NCBI GenBank assembly: GCA_003427395.1
Contig: BFEA01000634.1
Location: forward strand, 146,974-171,676
Direction: 5' to 3'
From: Chara braunii
Taxonomy: Eukaryota > Streptophyta > Charophyceae > Charales > Characeae
DNA: 24,703 bases
Shown here: in pieces, positions 1-7,916 of the stretch
How the letters are laid out: each line of letters opens with the position of its first letter
Position numbering within the stretch: position 1 is the first letter of the stretch
The notes under the pieces: generated by a model
Seen by the model: the letters and a program-made list of their open reading frames with translations, nothing else
What the model was told of the DNA's origin: nothing
Database searches by the model: none
Program-made: the position numbers and the translations under genes

Positions 1-8
1 CCCAAACT

Positions 9-38
9 CAAAAAAAAAAAAAATCTTTTTTTTTTTTT
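9..38. repeat. A14-TC-T13 homopolymer pair
   Basis: A run of 14 A is followed by TC and a run of 13 T; then come AA and a G run with TACCCCCC. The same lengths recur exactly in the right arm at 24623-24652. Such runs mutate fast and are hard to sequence, so exact agreement points to a very recent copy or to one consensus used twice. Confidence 0.85.
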
Positions 39-108
39 AATGGGGGGGTACCCCCCGACACCCGACCCCCTGCCAACCCATTCACCCCCTCAATACCCCC
101 CCGTGAAG

Positions 109-222
109 GCCACGTACGGGGGGGCCCGAAGTCCGTATGGACGGATCGTACGGGTGTTGAGACTCCTGAGAGCCTGTACGTACGCTCGTACGAGGGTACA
201 GACGGGCCGTCCCCGTACAAGG
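109..222. repeat. CGTAC-rich block
   Basis: The hexamer CGTACG or its core GTAC/CGTAC occurs many times in about 110 bases, for example acgtacggg, ccgtatgg, tcgtacggg, tgtacgtacgctcgtacgag and ccgtacaag. Many are self-complementary, so the block could fold into alternative hairpins or bind a factor repeatedly. It lies 400-500 bases upstream of the TATA box and may be part of a U3-type enhancer. Function is inferred only. The mirror copy is at 24439-24552. Confidence 0.5.
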
Positions 223-390
223 TGACGACACTAAGTGAAACCAACCGGGCCTAAGGCTGATGGTGGGTTCCCTTGGACCATAAATTTATTATTCTCAGGT
301 ACCCTGCCCTGCGAATTTTGGTGAGCCTTGTTACTTTTCGCATGGGGACCACTAAGGCCTGAACAGGCTGAAGTCAGGTTTGGAAAGAGC

Positions 391-484
391 CCCGACACCC
401 GACAAAAAGGCCCGGTACCCGACAAAAAGCCATGGTACCTGACAAAAAGGCCCATTGCAAAAGGCTCGGTACCAGACAAAAAGG
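391..484. repeat. 20-bp tandem repeat, core GACAAAAAGG
   Basis: The core gacaaaaagg (or gacaaaaagc) starts at 401, 421 and 441, giving a 20-bp period with ggtaccc/ggtacct between units. A further copy starts at 475 after a longer spacer, and decayed forms flank the array (cccgacaccc at 391, tgacaaacaa at 491). It ends about 140 bases upstream of the TATA box, a usual place for enhancer repeats in LTR U3 regions. The mirror copy is at 24177-24270. Confidence 0.7.
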
Positions 485-627
485 CCTCCTTGACAAACAA
501 CCCTTCGAGGCCCCAAATAGGCCCGGGCGTAGGTTCGGAAAGAGCCTTGGTACCAGGGCGTTGCAAACTTGTCGGCAGTCTCGAGGCATGCGAGTGTTGA
601 GGCCACTCCGAGATGGGCCCGACAAAC

Positions 628-634
628 TATAAAA
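628..634 (+). promoter_or_regulatory. TATA box (TATAAAA) of a putative retrotransposon promoter
   Basis: TATAAAA stands in ctataaaag, downstream of the 20-bp repeats. It overlaps the start of a small hairpin (aagccc-aacc-gggctt, 633-648). Transcription would start near 655-665. A consensus-like 5' splice donor (cacaag|gtaaga) lies at 760/761, which could start a spliced leader. Promoter activity is an inference from motif and layout. Confidence 0.5.
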
Positions 635-639
635 GCCCA

Positions 640-1970
640 ACCGGGCTTAGGATCTGGGCACTTCCCACTTGCATATGTGCAAACGCACTACAGGAGGTGA
701 GAAGGAAGGCGCAGAGGAGTCAGGGAGCAACTCGGAGGAGGCGCATGAGGGAGGCACAAGGTAAGAGAGAAGGGTTTCGGGCAACAGGGTCGGCAAGGGA
801 TGCACGTGCTGAGAGGATACGTCGACTTTGAGTGTTTTCGAGACAGGTCTGCCGTAGCAAAGAGCAATGTGCAGCGTGCTAATGATCGGCTCTCGAGACT
901 AGCTGTGTTCCTGGGAAGGATTGTTGGCAAATCACTAAACTCAAACCAAACAAAGTCCTTATGTGTTGAATGTTGAATCCACTTGCTCTCGCTCGTAGAG
1001 CTATTGAGATCTCTAATGAGATTGGACTTGGATAAGTTTATAATTGTACATATGTGGTCCGCTCGTAGCCTGGCTCAACTTGAGATTCCCCTTTCATCCC
1101 TGCGGGCATGTCTTGTTGTCCAACAATAAGTTGCAAAGTCGCTCTGACCAATACCATAGATTTCAGGCCTGAAGCAAAACTCACTGGTACCTCAACTCTT
1201 AGAACTGCAGGGTTCAGAACGGGTGACTCTTCATGCCTTCACCCGCAAGTTAAGGGTGGGTGGAGGCTGGGCCAAAGACTGCACTCTGTGTTACTTCACC
1301 ATACGAGAAGGCTACAAACAAACGTACAACCTTGGAATTATTGTTTCGCAGTGAGATTGGATGCCACATACTAAAGTAACGAGGAATAGGGACAGTCCCT
1401 ATATGGGAAAATTTCACGGGAACACTGAGTTGTGCTCAGTTGACGTTTCATCACCTACCCGGGGAGGGGGGGATCAACATTTACATGGGTGATGATTTGC
1501 TTATACCCAACTCGACCTATAGTGGGTATTTGGTTAAACGAGGTTGTCTTAGTTGAGTTTGATAGCAAGAAGGTCAGTCTGTGAACTTGCACGCAGTGTA
1601 CGACGAAAGACTATGCAATCTTGGCCAAGTCAAGCAGAGAGCAGGCAACGGGCTAACCAGACGCCAGTCTACCAGAAAATCTAGCACCGAAGTGACTCAC
1701 CAAGTGTTCTAGTAAACAACAAGCACTGTTTCCCTCAACCGCGGACGACCTGCCAGAATTGGCCATCAGTTTGGGGTATCGAATGACTGACCTCAAGGTT
1801 ATAGCACCCTTTGTACTTCCCTTATATCCCGAGGGAGTGAAGAAGGAATCGATCAGGAATTAGGGGTGATGAACAGTGGACGACGAACCCTCCTTGCAAA
1901 CCACATTTTTGTTTCATAAAACCTGCCATGACCTCCTTGGTTGCCATTTGAAAGAGGGAAGAAGGGAAGC
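640..1970. other. Non-coding leader/LTR-like region, no gene recognised
   Basis: This 1.3-kb stretch follows the TATA box. The frame at 1108-1374 (88 codons) starts on an ATG, but its translation resembles no family I recognise and it lacks homologous context. A purine-rich run, gaaagagggaagaagggaag (1950-1969), resembles a polypurine tract; with no LTR boundary proven I leave it as an observation. The mirror region is 22691-24021. Confidence 0.4.
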
Positions 1971-2216
1971 ATGAGGGACATTGAGGTGCTGGTAATCAAA
2001 AGTGTTACCAGTCACGATAAGTACGATGGTTGGGAGACAAAAGCGATTCGAGATACGGAACAAGACAAGTCAATTATGAGGGAATATGCAGTTAGTAGAA
2101 TTAGGGAAAGGAAATATATCGAATACGTTTTTCATTTTCATGATAGTAGCGGCAAACTGCACAGCATTGGCTCGTCACTCGAGACAGTTGAGCAAGCCAA
2201 GGCAAAACTCAGGTAA
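1971..2216 (+). CDS. Small ORF of unknown function
   Basis: An ATG at 1971 opens an 81-codon frame that ends in TAA at 2214-2216. An upstream TTG at 1941 would add ten residues, but the ATG directly after the purine run is the simpler start. The product is charged and looks protein-like, beginning MRDIEVLVIKSVTS and containing RERKYIEYVFHFHD, a pattern of alternating hydrophobic and polar residues that suggests a small beta-rich fold. No signal peptide, membrane segment or known motif is visible. It lies in the leader/LTR-like part of the element, before the primer-binding site, so it is either a relic of captured DNA or a chance open frame. The right arm carries an identical copy. Confidence 0.3.
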   Translation: MRDIEVLVIKSVTSHDKYDGWETKAIRDTEQDKSIMREYAVSRIRERKYIEYVFHFHDSSGKLHSIGSSLETVEQAKAKLR

Positions 2217-2347
2217 AATCGAGGGATTTCGTTCGGACCTTATTTTTCCAAGACAATGTTTAAAACTTTCCGAAAACATTACACGGCGTCAATAATAGAT
2301 TCTTACCTTCAGCGACCTGATACACATCAGCCCTCAGTTATTAGCGA

Positions 2348-2767
2348 ATGCCGACATCTCAATTAAAGAGATTTTCAGCAATCTGCAGTCCTCTCATGTG
2401 GTGTGTGATCAGAGATTCTCACTCCAGCAACATTCATCATATAAGTCGCCAGAGGTTTCAGTTAGAATTCAATCAGCATTCAGTTAACATTCAAGCAACA
2501 CTCAATCTAGCATTCAACCACCAATTAATCAACTTTCAGTCACTCGACCTATCTGAGATCCTAAGTCAGAACCGATCAAAGCTCAGTCGTTTGTGTTACT
2601 CGAGACTTCAGGTCAAGATCACCAAGGACTTAGTCATCCTTATCTGTGTCAGAGATCAACATCAATCAGATAATGCTCTCACCGAAGGACATAAATCAGG
2701 CTCAACATCCACTTCAGCATATGAGCACAGTTCAGTCATTCTCAGTCCAGGAGGTCGTTTTCATTAG
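2348..2767 (+). CDS. Hypothetical ORF, possibly spurious
   Basis: A 139-codon frame starts at ATG 2348 and ends with TAG at 2765-2767. Its first half covers a low-complexity stretch in which CATTCA/TTCAGT-type hexamers recur (about 2450-2540), which explains the many N, Q, H and S residues. I recognise no domain. It overlaps, in another frame, the start of the relic at 2646-3276, so at most one of the two is likely to be coding in the overlap. I keep it because it is among the longest open frames of the leader, but a chance frame in stop-poor repeat DNA is the better guess. Confidence 0.2.
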   Translation: MPTSQLKRFSAICSPLMWCVIRDSHSSNIHHISRQRFQLEFNQHSVNIQATLNLAFNHQLINFQSLDLSEILSQNRSKLSRLCYSRLQVKITKDLVILICVRDQHQSDNALTEGHKSGSTSTSAYEHSSVILSPGGRFH

Positions 2768-3276
2768 TCTCAACTGGATTGCCTCCAAAGATGCCTTCCG
2801 ACATCGATACGTCAGTGCAACCGATTTCAAGCGAGGTGAACTATCTATCTTTGTAGTTCATACTTAGTTCGCAGAGGGTACCATGTAGAATTTGAAGCCC
2901 TATCTGAAGAAAGGCAAAGAAACTCATGAAAATTTCGACTCAGTCTGGATCTCGACAGTCAAATACCTCGAGGAGAGAGAGAGAGAGAGAGCTTGATGAG
3001 AGTGGTACCAAGCTGATCTGAAGCTTTGGACCCAAGCTCTACATTGATTATCCCAGGCCTCCAGTACCCTTCATTCTCACGGATGACTCTAGTTGGGGAG
3101 ACCTGGTCGATCTATCCAAGAGGTACATTTCACCTGCATCGATCCACTATGAGGCAGTGACTGAGTTAACAGAGTTCCAACATCTCAGACGAAGGATCTT
3201 CTCTCAGTCATATCTCCTTACACTATGGGAGGAGTTCTGTGCTATGGTTGACTTCCGTATCATGGGACTTGGTTGA
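2646..3276 (+). pseudogene. Decayed coding region of unknown function, frame shifted at a GA repeat
   Basis: One frame runs from 2646 through stops at 2865 and 2886 and then reads LKPYLKKGKETHENFDSVWI up to the GA run. After the GA run the protein-like reading continues in the next frame: a stop at 3019, then 84 open codons from 3022 to 3273 including YPRPPVPFILTDDSSWGDLV and EFQHLRRRIFSQSYLL, ending at TGA 3274-3276. This second stretch has no early ATG, so a start-to-stop scan misses it. Its composition (aromatic, proline, acidic and basic residues well mixed) looks like an old globular protein rather than noise. I do not recognise the family. It could be a captured host exon or a retroelement accessory ORF. 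Calling it coding at all rests on appearance only. Confidence 0.35.
2973..2991. repeat. (GA)9 microsatellite
   Basis: Nine or more GA units sit inside the decayed coding region at 2646-3276. They read as alternating Arg-Glu in both of the frames concerned, and the protein-like frame changes across them. Length change of the microsatellite is therefore the likely cause of the frameshift. The CT-strand mirror is at 21670-21688. Confidence 0.85.
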
Positions 3277-3876
3277 AAATGCTCGGAACTCGCAGGTTTT
3301 AGGTGGCTCTATGTTCAGAGGCCTCAATCTCACGAAGTACAAGGGCGTGGTTCAAGGCACAGGAAACACACAACAAAATGAGAGATTGAGTGTACTATCC
3401 AGAGGGATGAGTGAGGACTCTTGACTAGTGCTGGCCACGCTCTTTATATGTACTATCTGCGATTATTATGAGTTTTCATTCTTCCCTCATTTATTTTTGT
3501 CATTGCTGGAATCTATCAGTCTTGCTCCACTTGCATTGATTTGCTTGATGATCATGCTTACTTATGGTTCTGTCACAGTTCTCAAAATTAGTAAATTGGA
3601 AAAATTGATGCATGCATGACATACCAAAATTTTTAATGATATTATTTGCACGATTTTTTTTGTTGTCCCGAATCAAAATGAAAGATTCCTAAGACCGGGG
3701 AGCGACGAAGACCGCAATTGAAGGGTCTCGCTCGAAGCCGGACGCACACAACAAGAAGGGATTTGCTTTATTGGATTTATTTTATTTATTGCAAACAATC
3801 ATCTAAAATCCTGCATGACAGCCTGTCGGTTTTCTGGTCGCCCGAAGTGGCCCGACTAGAAAAAGTGCGACAAAAA
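3277..3876. other. Leader/LTR 3' portion, no gene recognised
   Basis: Short frames at 3239-3424 and 3428-3619 resemble nothing I know. The second is strongly hydrophobic but AT-driven. AT-rich blocks (ttatttattttatttattgc near 3775-3795) could hold a polyadenylation signal. A TGTCG...CGACA pair brackets 3824-3872, and the CA at 3871-3872, four bases before the primer-binding site, is the best candidate for the 3' end of a 5' LTR. The LTR start was not found, so its length is unknown. Confidence 0.4.
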
Positions 3877-3894
3877 TGACGCCGTTGCCGAGGA
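3877..3894 (+). promoter_or_regulatory. Primer-binding site, plant-type tRNA-Asp
   Basis: The sequence tgacgccgttgccgagga matches 16 of 18 positions of the complement of the 3' end of plant tRNA-Asp, including the CCA end (TGG reads TGA here). Many plant Ty3/gypsy elements of the Athila/Tat type use this site. It would prime minus-strand DNA synthesis of the + strand element copy. The position fits: after LTR-like DNA that ends in CA and before the gag-like frames. The two mismatches agree with general decay of the element. Confidence 0.65.
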
Positions 3895-4288
3895 CATGAA
3901 AAAATTTTGTATCCGGAACGAGTTTGGGTCAGCAACCGCTTTGAGCCTTTTGATTAGGTCATGAAAACTGTTGACAATGTCTGAATTTTCAAATTGACTC
4001 TGACATCTTGAGTGAGTCTTTATTTTATTGGAAGTTTGCAGTCACTAACTGTGTCTCATCTCTTCTTGTGTGAGGTATTACACTCGACCGGAGGAGGAGA
4101 CTGACATTACTTGTTGGAGAGGATTAGACTTGATCACAGGTATGCCTTATGAGCCCTAGAAGAACTGAGAATGAAGAGAACGAGTCAGAGGGTGAGAGAT
4201 TATATCAAGCATGTTAACTGCTGATTCACTAAAAGAACTCTCAAAATTTACTGTTAAAGGGGTATTCCCCTATCAGTATGAGTACTGT

Positions 4289-4369
4289 TGGGGGTTAATG
4301 CCTGTAACCTATAAGACAAACGAAAGAAGAAAGTGGACTGGGGGTTAATGCCTGTAACCTATAAGACAA
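4289..4369. repeat. 50-bp-period direct repeat in the leader
   Basis: The 31-base unit tgggggttaatgcctgtaac... occurs at 4289-4319 and again at 4339-4369 without change, separated by a 19-base purine-rich spacer. It lies about 400 bases after the primer-binding site, 97 bases before ORF A, and next to the small palindrome ggggtattcccc (near 4258-4270). It could be a packaging or dimerisation signal or a recent tandem duplication; no function is shown. The mirror copy is at 20292-20372. Confidence 0.9.
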
Positions 4370-4465
4370 TTCCGATTCCTCCTATTCATGAGAGTTATTG
4401 TGAGGGAAGTAACTGATTGCCAATAATTAGCATGGTGTTAAGGTGAGAGAAATGAGAAGGTTGTT

Positions 4466-4948
4466 ATGAGAACAAGACAAACTTCAGCAGAGGAAATCAA
4501 ACAAAGAAGGCTGAAATTTGGCAGAGGTTCAAGTCCAAGCAAGGAAAAAGTCGAGTGTCTTCTGAGATCACTGAATGCTATAAGTAAGAAAGAAGTGTTC
4601 TCTTACAAGATTGTCAAGTATGAGATAGTCGAGAGCGGATCGGAGCAAGAACGGTTTTATGTCCTGACATTCTACTTTACAGACTTGGACATATATGATG
4701 TAAGGATCTATGTTCCCAAAGAGAGAAGTGTTGACGCTGTCTATGTGAGATGCTGGGGATTTGCCAAGGAAGTTGTGTTGAAAGAGAAACAAAGACCAGA
4801 GAGAGAAAATAAGTGGTTCATTGGATCTACTCGGTTAACTGTTTTTCAGGGATTTCCAGCTTCTTTACCTGATAATTTGTCAAGAAACAGCTGGTTTGCT
4901 GTGATTGAGTTTGCACTTAAAGTGAGAGGAGATCAAAGACACAAATGA
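4466..4948 (+). CDS. Pre-gag accessory ORF A, unknown domain
   Basis: This is the longest intact frame of the leader, 160 codons from ATG 4466 to TGA 4946-4948. The N-terminal 30 residues are basic (MRTRQTSAEEIKQRRLKFGR). Then follow a predicted helix (VECLLRSLNAISKKEVF), a strand-rich core (YKIVKYEIVES; ERFYVLTFYFTDLDIYDVRI), an acidic/basic linker, and a C-terminal part with FPASLPDNLSRNSWF and IEFALKVRG. There is no Cys/His cluster, signal peptide or membrane span. The next 470 bases encode a clear divergent copy of the whole unit (ORF B). Conservation of pattern between the two suggests selection in the past. Extra ORFs before gag occur in some large plant Ty3/gypsy elements (for example Ogre), but I cannot say this is the same protein. 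Function is unknown. Confidence 0.55.
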   Translation: MRTRQTSAEEIKQRRLKFGRGSSPSKEKVECLLRSLNAISKKEVFSYKIVKYEIVESGSEQERFYVLTFYFTDLDIYDVRIYVPKERSVDAVYVRCWGFAKEVVLKEKQRPERENKWFIGSTRLTVFQGFPASLPDNLSRNSWFAVIEFALKVRGDQRHK

Positions 4949-4949
4949 G

Positions 4950-5421
4950 TTGATCATACGTACCTTTAAATTGAAACCCTGGATTAGGTTGGGAAATGGA
5001 TATAGGAAACTCAGTAAGCAGGATTCTGATAAACTTCTTAATTCCCTTAATTCTATAACGAGGAGAGCGGTGATTCCTTATGAAATCGTGAGGTGTGAGG
5101 CACTAAGGAATCTGGGATGCGAACTTGATGGTATGTATGTTCTTACCTGTTATTTTATTGACCTTGGATGAGTTTGATATTGGTATCTACTTGCCACGAC
5201 ATAGGTTTGAAGAGTGTAAAAGTGGTCGATGTTGGCAACGAGCATCAGATGTTGTGCATGATGAAAAAAAAAGACTTGAACGAGTAGGGGAGAGTTTCTC
5301 TTGAAGTACTTACGTCAGACCTTTTACTGGGATATCGTCTCCACCTGTTACAGGGTTTATGTTCTCAAGTAATAATTGGTCAGTCATGATAGATTTTGTA
5401 TGGAAGGTGAGGAGGGCTTAA
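4950..5421 (+). pseudogene. ORF B: broken tandem paralogue of ORF A
   Basis: It begins right after the stop of ORF A. From 4950 to 5171 it reads LLNSLNSITRRAVIPYEIV and MYVLTCYFIDLG, matching LLRSLNAISKKEVFSYKIV and FYVLTFYFTDLD of ORF A. A shift near 5167 moves to the next frame, which reads DEFDIGIYLPRHRF, GRCWQRASDVV and EKKRLER, against YDVRIYVPKERS, VRCWGFAKEVV and EKQRPER. After one TGA (5302) it goes on with SSNNWSVMIDFVWKVR against SRNSWFAVIEFALKVR, ending at TAA 5419. The similarity covers the full length in order, so this is a tandem duplication, now inactivated by a frameshift and a nonsense codon. Confidence 0.7.
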
Positions 5422-5432
5422 GAAAAATACTC

Positions 5433-5734
5433 TCAACAGCAAGAATAACTGTTGTGAGAAGTAGACTTTATGAAGTAATTGGATTTAATAATCCCTTTGT
5501 AATCCTGAGATACAAGACTTGTGTAAGATGGCGAATAATGTTTCACATTCAAGTAGTCAAGTTCAGCTTGGGCGTAAGGATTTACGCTCCGGTATGTCTA
5601 GAGAAAAAAGTTTATTATTTGGAATGCCGGTTAGGGGCTTATATCAGTCTTATAAGGACAAAAGAGTGACTGGAAAAATTACAGAGGAAAGTAACTTTGG
5701 GAGAGGGAATGAGGCAATTCGAGAGACTCCCTAG
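5433..5734 (+). pseudogene. Possible third, strongly decayed copy or gag-like relic
   Basis: Two overlapping frames are open here. One (to 5669) contains VRIYAPVCLEKKVYYLECRLGA, which resembles VRIYVPKERSVDAVYVRCWGFA of ORF A at the matching place. The other (5519-5734) gives a hydrophilic product with GMSREKSLLFGMPVRG. The first would make a third unit of the ORF A/B array, but the similarity is short and the flanking parts do not align convincingly. Either frame may be a chance opening. Between 5735 and 5939 I see nothing recognisable. Confidence 0.25.
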
Positions 5735-5939
5735 TTTTTAAACTACTGATGGTTTTGACGACAGGAAAGATTATATGCCTCTTCTGGAAGTCATTGTCAT
5801 ATAAGGTAATGCAAGGAAGGGTGACTTCATAATGATGATAAAATTCCTTCTCCTAAATACTTTTGATCACTAGTTCGAGGTCCCTAACTATATTCATCCT
5901 GAGATCTACCTCTCCTCACACTGTTCATGATGGTCGATA

Positions 5940-7916
5940 ATGTCTGGTATGGTTGAGCAACTAACATTCGACGTTGTATTAGAAGTTAAAGTTGTTAAGA
6001 CAGAAGAGACTCTTCGGATCTCAGATAAAAACCTCTCTACTTTAGATAAACTTGAGTTTCTACAACCTTTCTTTGATCGGATAAGAGATTCTGCTTTGAG
6101 AGTCGTCACTGATCAGACTGAGATCAGCTACTTATTGAAGGTGGTGAAAGTGACAATTGTTGAGAGAGTATCATATCACTCTTCCAGAGAGCGAGTCTCT
6201 CTTGCCAAAAGAATCAACAGTGGTTGGTAAGCAATACAATTTTACTATAAGATTATAGACCTAGCACGATACTTTACGGTCCGGGGTACTGTAAAAGGGT
6301 ATAACAGAAGATTGAGTATGGATGATGAAAGAGAACTGATTGAAGATTATATCAGAAGATTGAAAAGAATTGCGTTGCCTCTGATCACCACCCAGTCTAT
6401 TATTGTCAACACTCTCTATGTATAGAACTCTCAAGGGGTAAAGCAAACAAAGGAAGAGAGAAACGAGTTTGTATCCCTTGCAAGAAGAGTAAGAGATTAA
6501 AAAATAAGAAAGAGGAGGACAGGAGTGACAGGAAGAGAGGTAACGGAGTATCAGGGAAAGTTTATGGTCAAAATGGCAGGACGGGGGAGACCCAACTCTT
6601 TTGTGGGGACAAACGAAGAGACTGTGGTTGGTGTCATACGAGAACTAGTTTAGAGAGTTGACACCATAATAGGAGGGTCAGATATTGCTAGAGCAAAGAG
6701 GCCAGATGAGAGGATTCCTTGCTTTGGAGGGCCTCAAGTAAATGATTTCTTTTATGAGTATGAATAGTTCGGGCTCAGTTATGGTTGGACAGACAAACAG
6801 CGACTCAAGCATATTTTGTCTTATTGTGACACTGATTCGAGGTTGGTTGTTCAAGAGTTGATGGAAGGGGCTACAACATGGGAAGACGTCAAAGAGAGGA
6901 TGGAAAGAGAATTTGAGAAAGACTCTGTTCCAACCACTACCAAGGACCTACTCAACATCAAAAGAGCTAAGTATGACATCTTCAATGTCTACCTTCAAAC
7001 TTTCATCAGAACTGCCAGGAGAATCCCATATTTGGATGAGGTTCAAAGATGCCATATTTTTCTAACTAATTTTACAGACAGTGAGAGACAGACTATTCTC
7101 AATCAAGTTCAGCACAACCCTCTCAGATGAGATGAAATGGTGACAATAGTCAGAACTCTACCTACGGTCTCACACAAGAAGTGGTCACTAGATCAGATCA
7201 GTACACTGGCTAAAGACCGGGAGACTAAGAATGGTATGAACAAAGGGAACAATTTAAGTGCAGAAAATCTTATCCAACGAGTTATGGCCAATTACATGCC
7301 TGCTAACCATGCCAATGATGAAAAAGGGAAGAAGAAGGCTGAAAGTGAAGATGAAAATGATGATGATAACGATGATGATGGTTATGGTAAGAGACGAGAT
7401 TCCTCCAGGTCAAGAAAGAACAGAGAGAATGGTAGAAAAAAGAACAGAGAGAGAAAGAAGTATGATGAATGTCCAATGAAGAGTTTTGTCTGTTATTATT
7501 GTGGTAAGGGGGGTCATACTACTTCCTACTGTAAACCCTTAGAGGAGATTGTGAAAAATGGGGTGGCAAAGAAGGATGCAATGGGTCATGTCTGTGACAG
7601 TTCATGGAACAAACTGGATCCCAAACATCCAGGAGGTATGAGATTTCTTGCCCTTAAACATGAAGCGAAGATGAAGAAAAAGAAGAAGGGAAAAATTAAT
7701 GTGAATGTTCACTTGTTTACTGGTGAATTGCCTGAGGAACTTGTGAAGAAAACCGATGACCTTTTTCCATTGATTGATTTACCACTGCAGTCTCTAACTT
7801 TAATGGAAGACATGCCCGATGAGGCATCCTCAAGCGAGTTTTTGTTAGGAGAGAGTTTCACTTCTCAAATTCCTTCTGAGTTAGTGACAATTTCTCCTAG
7901 CAAGTCTGCCAGTTAA
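5940..7916 (+). pseudogene. gag: gag-like polyprotein with CCHC zinc knuckle, six in-frame stops
   Basis: One reading frame of about 659 codons can be followed from ATG 5940 to TAA 7914, broken by stops at 6228, 6423, 6498, 6651, 6765 and 7128, with no frameshift. The capsid-like part lies about 6700-7130 (DFFYEYE, a TAG probably from Trp, then FGLSYGWTDKQRLKHILSYC; RAKYDIFNVYLQTFIRTA), in the style of Ty3/gypsy retrotransposon gag. A MAGRGRPNSF start at 6573 is an alternative N-terminus. The nucleocapsid-like part has an acidic tract (DENDDDNDDDG), a basic tract rich in Arg/Lys/Ser, and one knuckle at 7491-7532, CYYCGKGGHTTSYC (C-X2-C-X4-H-X4-C), with all four zinc ligands intact. Gag would package element RNA. 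With six nonsense codons it cannot be made. Confidence 0.8.

Noticed and set aside
9-38. Poly(A) tail of a retroposed transcript
   Set aside because: A14 is followed at once by TC and T13, with no transcript-like body or target duplication next to it; a simple homopolymer pair is enough.
391-490. CRISPR-like array
   Set aside because: The 20-bp period leaves no proper spacers, units degrade quickly, and everything around is eukaryotic retroelement.
231-640. Overlapping open frames on both strands across the 20-bp repeats
   Set aside because: Stop-poor, GC-rich tandem repeats open several frames at once. The translations echo the repeat period (FLSGT/FCRV type) and lie in the promoter-like region.
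1108-1374. 88-codon frame in the leader
   Set aside because: No motif, no homologous partner, and composition typical of chance reading; left inside the non-coding region entry.
3428-3619. Hydrophobic 63-codon frame resembling a small membrane protein
   Set aside because: Hydrophobicity follows from T-rich DNA (ttt, ctt, att codons); no start context or related copy supports it.
7258-7479. Met/Lys/Arg-rich frame overlapping gag
   Set aside because: It is an out-of-phase reading of the GATGATGAT acidic tract; the gag phase carries the zinc knuckle.
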